Source: JBKSMP01 sp964582055 (GTDB lineage: Bacteria > Verrucomicrobiota > Verrucomicrobiia > Opitutales > UBA9783). From it: a stretch of DNA of 38,986 nt. The notes beneath the pieces were generated by a model. It worked only from the letters and a program-made list of their open reading frames with translations. It was not told where the DNA came from and searched no databases. The position numbers and the translations under genes are program-made. Below, piece by piece: positions 33,131 to 38,986 of the stretch. Numbering within the stretch: position 1 is the first letter of the stretch; the number at the start of each line of letters is the position of its first letter. The stretch covers positions 1 through 38,986 of the forward strand of contig CAZOPT010000004.1 in NCBI GenBank assembly GCA_964582055.1, written 5' to 3'.

Positions 33131-34505
33131 AATCATCCTCCAAATACAATCCTTCTAATTCTTTGTATTTACGAGGCATACAATCCCATTTAACAGAAAA
33201 TTCCCGAGCATCTTCAGCAAATAATGGACTTACCTCTAAGAGTCTATTGTTAAGAAGAACACACTTTTCTGCAAGCTTTTTCTCATCAAAAATACACTTT
33301 CTTCTCAACCAACTCAACCAACAATGCGTTTGATCTTTTAAACAGGTTTCCGGGGTATCATTTCCGATTGCATTTTTTACCGGACTAAATTCTTCTTCAC
33401 GTACTACTTCAAGCAATAAGGGATTACGTGCATAAGGTAAAGCATCAAAAATAAAACTCTCCAACTTATAAACAAGCTGTTTACATTCCTCTTGAGAATC
33501 CGGATTCCAGGCTTTCATTTGTTTTTTAACAGCATGATAAGGTAATTTTATTTCTGTGGCTTTTTTAATAAACGCCAAAGACAAAAGATGTATAGCGGTA
33601 TTACCATATCGAAAAATAAGTTGCCCTGATTTATCCTGTTTTTCGGCCAATTTATCTGGCATTTCAGAGTATTCTACTAAACGCAACCCATTACCTTCTT
33701 GAACAAATACTCCCACACGTTCTTCTGGATTTTTCTTAGCAATGACTTTTGTAGAAAAATCTGAATTCTCTATAAGATGTAAACCCAAAAATAAGGTATC
33801 TCCCAAAATAACAAGCGGATTATCAACCTGAAAATAACTAATTGTTTTTACGCCCCAATCTTCTAAATTCTTCAACAAATTATTTTTTTTCAAAGCATTA
33901 AAAACCCCTCCATGGCCATCAGGGAAATAACGTACAGACCCATTTCCTTGAATTAAACAGTGCTTTTTGCTATCAAAAGCAGGAACTGTTCCTTGCTTAA
34001 AGAAATGTACATAGTTCAAATCATACCAATTATATTGTTGGAATGCTGCAACGGTAGCCTCATGCGTGTCATCACTCGTCATAATTAACCAATGAAAAGG
34101 TCGCTTATAACGCCGTTGTAAAGCAACCAATTTCTCAGAAAACACTTGAAACAAAGGCTTTCTTTTTAAAGGAGTTACCGGAAATAAACCTTTCGGACCA
34201 TCAAAATTCAGACGCGTTCCAAGCCCTCCAGCAACAGTTAAAAAAGCAACTTCACCATTTTTAAAACATTGCAAACCTTCAATCCGCAGGGCCTCATTTA
34301 AACGATTTTTATCAAAACAATGAGGACATTCCCATAATTGCTCATTCTTTAAAAGACCATGCTCTGTTTGATTTAAAGATTGAAAATAAATAGCCCAATT
34401 TTCAGGTGTTTTTTCATCAAAAGACTGCTGAAAGCATTTCCTTTGGTCTTGAGATAAGTACGACAAAAAATATTCTAATTGTTTTTCCAAAATGAATTTT
34501 AGCAA
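33093..34505 (-). CDS. UAP1-like UDP-sugar pyrophosphorylase
   Basis: A 470-residue UDPGP-family nucleotidyltransferase. The nucleotide-binding loop is VAGGLGTRLN with DGPKG (91-106); then IMTSDDTHEAT, FPDGHGG (194-200), the metal-binding QVDNPLV (226-232), YSEMP, LPYHAVKKQM, and the UAP1-type C-terminal part KLESFIFDALPYA followed by REEEFSPVKNA and NDTPE. These marks match eukaryotic UDP-N-acetylhexosamine pyrophosphorylases more than bacterial GalU or GlmU. Likely products are UDP-GlcNAc or UDP-glucose; the adjacent mutase slightly favours a hexose-1-P substrate. It starts six bases after rbfA and overlaps the mutase gene by 38 bases. Confidence 0.88.
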   Translation of the reverse strand: MLKFILEKQLEYFLSYLSQDQRKCFQQSFDEKTPENWAIYFQSLNQTEHGLLKNEQLWECPHCFDKNRLNEALRIEGLQCFKNGEVAFLTVAGGLGTRLNFDGPKGLFPVTPLKRKPLFQVFSEKLVALQRRYKRPFHWLIMTSDDTHEATVAAFQQYNWYDLNYVHFFKQGTVPAFDSKKHCLIQGNGSVRYFPDGHGGVFNALKKNNLLKNLEDWGVKTISYFQVDNPLVILGDTLFLGLHLIENSDFSTKVIAKKNPEERVGVFVQEGNGLRLVEYSEMPDKLAEKQDKSGQLIFRYGNTAIHLLSLAFIKKATEIKLPYHAVKKQMKAWNPDSQEECKQLVYKLESFIFDALPYARNPLLLEVVREEEFSPVKNAIGNDTPETCLKDQTHCWLSWLRRKCIFDEKKLAEKCVLLNNRLLEVSPLFAEDAREFSVKWDCMPRKYKELEGLYLEDDYEDTRGIFRKSF

Positions 34506-34511
34506 TAACTG

Positions 34512-34880
34512 TTAATACATTTCTTGTGCGTCACGCTCTTTCAATTCTTCGTCAATTTCATTTAGCAATTGAAATGTTCGATGTGCCTTATCTAAAGCAG
34601 CATCCCAAACAAAAAACAGTTGTGGCATGTACTTTAAACGCACCATTTTAGCAACACGATATTGAATAACCTTACGTATCTTCTTTAAAAATTCAAAAGA
34701 TTTTTTCTTCTCATCAGGACTAAATACAGAAAAATAAACATCTGCAGCTTTTAAATCCGCAGTTACTTTTACTTGAGTAATCGTAATACTTACTGCTTCT
34801 GCCGTAAAATTTTGATGCAAACAATCACTAATGGCACGCTTCAAAAGTTCATTAACGCGAATAATTCTAAAGTTTTCCAT
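34512..34880 (-). CDS. rbfA: 30S ribosome-binding factor A
   Basis: RbfA binds the 30S subunit during late 16S rRNA processing. The 122-residue protein has the family order: RVNELLKRAISDCLHQNF at the N-terminus, VSITITQVKVTADLKAADVYF, then IQYRVAKMVRLKYMPQLFFVWD with the conserved R..P.L.F.D pattern. It starts two bases after infB, as in many bacteria. truB, which usually follows, is absent; the UAP1-like gene takes its place. Confidence 0.93.
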   Translation of the reverse strand: MENFRIIRVNELLKRAISDCLHQNFTAEAVSITITQVKVTADLKAADVYFSVFSPDEKKKSFEFLKKIRKVIQYRVAKMVRLKYMPQLFFVWDAALDKAHRTFQLLNEIDEELKERDAQEMY

Positions 34881-34882
34881 AA

Positions 34883-37180
34883 TTACAAATCCGGTTGACG
34901 TGATACCATTTCATAGCATTCAATCACATCACCTTCTTGGAAGGTTTCTGCTAAATTACTCAACTCAATACCACATTCATAACCCGATTTAACTTCCGTA
35001 ACATCATCCTTAAAGCGCTTTAACATTTGAATATGTGTATCTGCAAGCACTTTGCCAGAACGAATAAGTCGTGCAGCTCCATCGCGAACCATACGACCTG
35101 CAACGACCATGCAACCTGCAATTTGACTCTTTGAAAGCGCAAAAACCTTACGAATTTCAGCAGAACCTAACTTATTTTCAGACCATTCTGGATCCAACAA
35201 TTCACGCATTGCATCCTTAACCTGATCAATTAATTCGTAAATAACATTATGTTGTAAAATGCGAATTTGATGATGTTTTGCAGCTGCTTGAACGCCATTT
35301 TCAAGACGTGTATTAAATCCAACAACAATTGCTTGAGCAGCATGTGCTAGATTTATATCATTCAAATTAATTTGCCCTACCTGAGCATCAACAATCTCTA
35401 AAGAAACCTTCTGACTTTGAATCCCCATCAAACAATCCGACAAGGCCTCAACACTACCATGTACATCTGCGCGAAGAATTACTTTCAAAACCTTCTTTTC
35501 GGTCGATTGAATGGCAGCCATCAATTCTTCAACATTCTTAACTTTGTGCGTACTATTTGCCTCATCTTGCTTCAATTGACGTGCTACTTCTTCAGCTTCA
35601 CGACGCGCTTCTTTCTCATTTTTGACAACACGGAAATCAGCTCCAGCATCCGGTGCACCCGACCAACCTAAAATCTGAACAGGTGTTGCTGGCGTAGCTT
35701 CTTTCATCTTTTCACCATTTTCATTTAAAAGCGCACGAACTTTACAAAAATGAGGTCCACAAACAAGTACATCCCCAGCTCTCAAAGTTCCCTTATTGAC
35801 AATCACAGTTGTTGTTGCTCCACGCCCTACCTCAATACGGGATTCAATAATAACACCTTCCGCAGAACCTTTTGGGTTAGCCTTCAATTCCATCATTTCG
35901 GCTTGCAAGAGCACCAATTCCAATAATTTAGAAACATTTGTTCCCTTAAGCGCAGAAATGCCAGTACAAAGTGTCTCCCCACCCCAATCTTCTGAAGTAA
36001 TGCCATGTTTTTGCATCTGTTGCTTAATTTTATCCTCGTTAGCTCCCTTGGCATCAATCTTATTAATCGCAACGATAACAGGAACATTTTCTCTTTGAAC
36101 AAATTGCAAAGCTTCTTCTGTTTGAGGCATAAAGCCATCATCAGCTGCTACAACAAGAATGGCAATGTCGGTAACAGTTGCACCCCGTTGACGTATTTTC
36201 GAAAAAGCGGCATGTCCAGGTGTATCCAAAAATGTAATCTTCCTGCCTTCATGTTCCACTTGATAAGCACCAACGTGTTGAGTAATACCACCTGCTTCCT
36301 TAGCTGCAACATGGGCTTTGCGAATATAATCTAACAAAGTCGTTTTTCCGTGATCCACATGTCCCAAAATACAAACAATCGGTGGACGAGGTTCTAAATA
36401 CTTAAGTTCCTCATCCTTCCGCTTTTTTTCTTCATCCAACTTTCTTTGTTGTGGATTTTCTACGATTGGCGTACGATGTTTTAAAATTAACTCTACTTTA
36501 TACTTGTTCGCAATTTTTTGAGCAATTGTCTCATCAATAGTTTGATTCATGGAGGCAAAAATACCTTGCTCCATCAATTCCGAAATCAAACGAAAAGGCT
36601 TTATATTCAATAAATTTGCAAAATCACGAACTACAATCGGTGGCTTCAACGTTATTTGACGAACCTCTTCAGGTTCATCTGCTTTTACTTCAGCCTTAGT
36701 CTGTAAGTTAGGTCTTGGTTGGATCTGTGGAGCCCGCATAATCGGCGGCTTTGGCATTAACAAATTTACTTTTGGTAAAACAACTGAATTCTTCGGAGGC
36801 AATTTTGGCATCTCCAATTTAGTTGTCAAATCCAACTTTTTTTCTTCCATTTTCAGACTAACTGGCTCACGTGACGCAACCTGACTTGCATTTGCCACCA
36901 CGAAAGTGCTTGGTTTTTTAGGAAGTGCAGATGCAGTTTTAACAGTAACAGGTGCTGGTTTTTCAACGGACAGTTTCTTCTCCGACTTCTTCTCAGTAAT
37001 AGGCTCCTCAGAAGCTTTTTGTCCATGATTTTGAAATTCCTTTAAAAATTCTTCAGCGTAAAGATTAGGTATGGTACTAGAAGGACTTTTGACATCCATC
37101 CCTCTTTTTTGAAGTAGCTCAAGGACTTTTTTGTTTTCCATATTGAGCTGACGCGCCAATTGATAAATCCTTACACTCAT
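34883..37180 (-). CDS. infB: Translation initiation factor IF-2
   Basis: IF-2 is the GTPase that places initiator tRNA on the 30S subunit and joins the subunits. The N-terminus has the IF2_N domain (SVRIYQLARQLNMENKKVLELL), a low-complexity Lys/Pro linker to about residue 170, and a second IF2_N-like segment. GTPase motifs are GHVDHGKT (273-280), DTPGHAAF and NKID, then GGETLCTGISALKG. Domains II to IV follow to residue 765. Length is short for the family because the linker is reduced. It starts 18 bases after nusA. The antisense frames over this gene are shadows. Confidence 0.97.
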   Translation of the reverse strand: MSVRIYQLARQLNMENKKVLELLQKRGMDVKSPSSTIPNLYAEEFLKEFQNHGQKASEEPITEKKSEKKLSVEKPAPVTVKTASALPKKPSTFVVANASQVASREPVSLKMEEKKLDLTTKLEMPKLPPKNSVVLPKVNLLMPKPPIMRAPQIQPRPNLQTKAEVKADEPEEVRQITLKPPIVVRDFANLLNIKPFRLISELMEQGIFASMNQTIDETIAQKIANKYKVELILKHRTPIVENPQQRKLDEEKKRKDEELKYLEPRPPIVCILGHVDHGKTTLLDYIRKAHVAAKEAGGITQHVGAYQVEHEGRKITFLDTPGHAAFSKIRQRGATVTDIAILVVAADDGFMPQTEEALQFVQRENVPVIVAINKIDAKGANEDKIKQQMQKHGITSEDWGGETLCTGISALKGTNVSKLLELVLLQAEMMELKANPKGSAEGVIIESRIEVGRGATTTVIVNKGTLRAGDVLVCGPHFCKVRALLNENGEKMKEATPATPVQILGWSGAPDAGADFRVVKNEKEARREAEEVARQLKQDEANSTHKVKNVEELMAAIQSTEKKVLKVILRADVHGSVEALSDCLMGIQSQKVSLEIVDAQVGQINLNDINLAHAAQAIVVGFNTRLENGVQAAAKHHQIRILQHNVIYELIDQVKDAMRELLDPEWSENKLGSAEIRKVFALSKSQIAGCMVVAGRMVRDGAARLIRSGKVLADTHIQMLKRFKDDVTEVKSGYECGIELSNLAETFQEGDVIECYEMVSRQPDL

Positions 37181-37198
37181 AATTACACCAACTTACTA

Positions 37199-38443
37199 TT
37201 ACTTATTTAAAACTTCTTTTGCTTCTTTCAAAATAGCGCTTGCCTCTTCCGTTGTGATACCACAAGCAACCAAATCACCTTCTGTTACACCTTCAAAAGC
37301 TTCTAAACTGGTAATACCCATTTCCACCAATTGAGCCGCAGTTTGACTGGAAATCGAAGGCAATTGCGAAAGAACTTGCATGGCATGAACTTTTTTCTCT
37401 TCGAAACCAAACTCAACTCGCTGCAAACGATTAACTTCAATTTGCCAATTCAACAAGCGAGAGGTTAAACGTAAATTCTGCCCTTTCTTGCCAACAAAAA
37501 TGGCAAAATCTTTTTCCTCTAACTCAAAACGAATAATATGATTTTCTTCATCAACAGAAATGGATAATGGAGTTGCTGGACGTACTGCTTCACGCAATAA
37601 AACTAAAATATCATTTGAATAACGAATGACGTCTATTTTTTCTTGTCCTAATTCCTTCAAAACATTCTTAATACGAGAACCACGTGTACCCACACAAGCT
37701 CCAACAGGATCAATTTTACTGTCTTTTGTATCAATGCAAATCTTTGTTCGATAACCAGGATCACGCACAATAGCACGAATAACAATCGTTCCTTCAGCAA
37801 GTTCTAAAACTTCATTTTCAAGCAACTTGCGAACGAAATCGACATGACTACGTGTAATAATTAATTCTGGTCCTCTTGGCGTATTCTTAATTTCTTGAAG
37901 CAAGCAACAAATACGTTCTCCAGGCACATAATCATCGCTCCAAATCGAATCTTTTCGATGTAAAACTGCTTCAGCCTTGCCAAAATCAATAGTTAAATCA
38001 CCCTTATCTTTATAACGAACAATACCCGAAATAATGGTACCTACACGGTCTTGATATTGTTCATAAATGTGCTCTTTTTCGAAACGTCGAATTTGATGCA
38101 TGATCGATTGACGTGCCGTTTGAGCTGCAATACGTCCTAAATAAGAAGGATCTATCTCTTTCTCAAAGATACCCCCTAATTCTACATTAGGATCAAACTG
38201 TTTTGCCGTTGTAATATTAATTTCATTAACCGAATCACTTACCGAATCAACGACTTTTAATTGTGCCCAAGCTTTCAAACTTCCCGTACGTGGATCGATT
38301 TCAACGCGTACGTCTTGCCCTGAATTTAAACTCTTCTTAGCCGCATTGCTCACCGCAGCAGCAATGGATCTAATCATGACATCACGACTGATGCCTTTTT
38401 CCTTCTCCATGTATTCTAGGACAGATAATAATTCGCTTCTCAT
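37199..38443 (-). CDS. nusA: Transcription termination/antitermination protein NusA
   Basis: NusA binds RNA polymerase and controls pausing, termination and antitermination. The ATG at 38443 gives MRSELLSVLEYMEKEKGISR, the family N-terminus (414 residues); the frame upstream is a TTG extension. Domains: N-terminal polymerase-binding (1-125), S1 (about 130-200, VGTIISGIVRYKDKGDLTID), KH1 with DPVGACVGTRGSRIKNVLKE, KH2 with VGKKGQNLRLTSRL, and a C-terminal helix-hairpin-helix region of about 65 residues. It heads nusA-infB-rbfA. rimP, usually in front, is absent; a terminator-like hairpin separates it from the unknown gene at the edge. Confidence 0.95.
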   Translation of the reverse strand: MRSELLSVLEYMEKEKGISRDVMIRSIAAAVSNAAKKSLNSGQDVRVEIDPRTGSLKAWAQLKVVDSVSDSVNEINITTAKQFDPNVELGGIFEKEIDPSYLGRIAAQTARQSIMHQIRRFEKEHIYEQYQDRVGTIISGIVRYKDKGDLTIDFGKAEAVLHRKDSIWSDDYVPGERICCLLQEIKNTPRGPELIITRSHVDFVRKLLENEVLELAEGTIVIRAIVRDPGYRTKICIDTKDSKIDPVGACVGTRGSRIKNVLKELGQEKIDVIRYSNDILVLLREAVRPATPLSISVDEENHIIRFELEEKDFAIFVGKKGQNLRLTSRLLNWQIEVNRLQRVEFGFEEKKVHAMQVLSQLPSISSQTAAQLVEMGITSLEAFEGVTEGDLVACGITTEEASAILKEAKEVLNK

Positions 38444-38449
38444 AGGATT

Positions 38450-38485
38450 ATTATAATAAAAAAACTTTTTAGCGACATTTGTCAA
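38450..38485 (-). promoter_or_regulatory. Candidate promoter elements before nusA
   Basis: The minus strand has TTGACA (38480-38485) and TATAAT (38450-38455), both perfect, but 24 bases apart, which is too far for a standard pair. TATAAT ends six bases before the nusA ATG. One of the two may work with a poorer partner (TTTTTA at 38457-38462 is 17 bases from TTGACA). Confidence 0.4.
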
Positions 38486-38533
38486 TCATTGCCTCAAGTT
38501 TTTAACAAAGGAACATTTTAAAACCTATTCCAA

Positions 38534-38577
38534 TTAAAAGAGCTTAATCCTAATAACATCAACAGGACTAAGCTCTT
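38534..38577 (-). terminator. Hairpin between the edge gene and nusA
   Basis: A 14-bp stem, AAGAGCTTAGTCCT / AGGATTAAGCTCTT on the minus strand (13 Watson-Crick pairs and one G-T), with a 12-base loop and TTTTAATT at its end. It starts 25 bases past the stop of the truncated gene. Confidence 0.7.
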
Positions 38578-38602
38578 CCGTATTGTTTCTATTACACGAA
38601 AT

Positions 38603-38986
38603 TTACTTACCTTCTACATAGTTTACGCAATTATCATACCACTGTTTAAAGAATTGATAATTAGGTTCTCCTGTTTCAAGACGCATAGCAACTCCTTGAG
38701 GAACACGTGTAAAATCTGTAAACTCAGGTTCCGGAAAATTCTGTAATCTGAGCGCAGATATTAAATATCGAATACATTTAGGGAAATAACCATATTTATT
38801 ATTCTCATCCCAGTCAGGTGATAAATCTACATTTTCTCCCCCAACTGATTTCATTTTTAAATTTCCACAAAGATTATCTAAAACATTAGAGTAAAAACTA
38901 AGATCAAGGGCAGCAATAACTTCGTCTATAGAATACCCTTCTATGTAAATCTGCAATTCTTCAACAGCTCGTGAACAAAATGTATT
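38603..38986 (-). CDS. Unrecognised protein, N-terminus cut by the window edge
   Basis: The frame stays open from the stop at 38603 to the last base of the window, reading through a TTG at 38956 (preceded by NTFCSRAVEE), so the gene very probably continues outside. The visible 127 residues are acidic and have no transmembrane segment. Segments include QIYIEGYSIDEVIAALDLSF, VDLSPDWDENNKYGYFP and RLETGEPNYQFFKQWYDNC, and it ends in NYVEGK. I cannot name a family. A good hairpin follows it, so it ends a transcript upstream of nusA. Confidence 0.65.
   Translation of the reverse strand, partial: NTFCSRAVEELQIYIEGYSIDEVIAALDLSFYSNVLDNLCGNLKMKSVGGENVDLSPDWDENNKYGYFPKCIRYLISALRLQNFPEPEFTDFTRVPQGVAMRLETGEPNYQFFKQWYDNCVNYVEGK

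Noticed and set aside
35796..36334. Long plus-strand frames opposite infB
   Set aside because: They are antisense shadows of a well-conserved GTPase and show no protein-family features.

Overview
The window is AT-rich and densely coded, with gene neighbours often separated by a few bases or overlapping by 1 to 44. Recognisable housekeeping genes point to a Gram-negative bacterium: two predicted outer-membrane beta-barrels with C-terminal Phe, a pseudopilin, a small lipoprotein and a proton-translocating transhydrogenase. A eukaryote-type UAP1-like UDP-sugar pyrophosphorylase, an OleC-like AMP ligase, a short omega subunit, a TGT with a eukaryote/chlamydia-like pocket and weak Shine-Dalgarno use suggest the Planctomycetes-Verrucomicrobia-Chlamydiae superphylum, most likely Verrucomicrobiota with a modest, possibly host-associated genome. 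That placement is inference; no 16S gene is present.

Layout. 1-1174: a small unknown gene and an exported barrel-like protein (minus strand). 1175-3221 (plus): HPr, tRNA-Ser(GCT), tgt. 3452-10881 (minus): ptsI, a strongly promoted outer-membrane protein with a clear terminator, tRNA-Glu(CTC), two small envelope genes (exported 91-aa protein, DoxX), then the classical tig-clpP-clpX order followed by rsmE. 11200-13836 (plus): an 878-aa sodium/solute symporter fused to a histidine-kinase-like module, divergent from ptsI. 13906-15599 (minus): CPBP protease-tsaE-ogt. 15718-17148 (plus): glgA with a good promoter. 17174-20423 (minus): pseudopilin, pntAB, pntB, ruvB. 20489-21955 (plus): HU, rpoZ, smpB, trmL. 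21997-28445 (minus): alaS, OleC-like ligase, UvrD/RecB-type helicase. 28619-38443 (minus): one long probable operon nusA-infB-rbfA-UAP1-like-phosphohexomutase-pgi-53-aa lipoprotein-xthA, closed by a long hairpin. The right edge cuts an unrecognised gene.

How the genes fit together. Translation and tRNA modification dominate (nusA, infB, rbfA, alaS, smpB, rsmE, trmL, tsaE, tgt), with protein quality control (tig, clpP, clpX) and DNA repair (ruvB, ogt, xthA, helicase). Sugar phosphates form a second theme: Pgi, a phosphohexomutase and a nucleotidyltransferase are co-transcribed and could carry fructose-6-P/glucose-6-P to a UDP-sugar, while GlgA makes glycogen. EI and HPr are present without any sugar-specific EII in the window, so they may be regulatory.

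The items most worth a second look are the symporter-kinase fusion with a degraded ATP site, the TGT pocket suggesting queuine salvage, the 53-aa lipoprotein embedded in the pgi-xthA operon, the transhydrogenase lacking its NAD-binding subunit locally, and the UAP1-like enzyme in the nusA operon. I found no CRISPR array, insertion sequence, phage gene or clear defence system.
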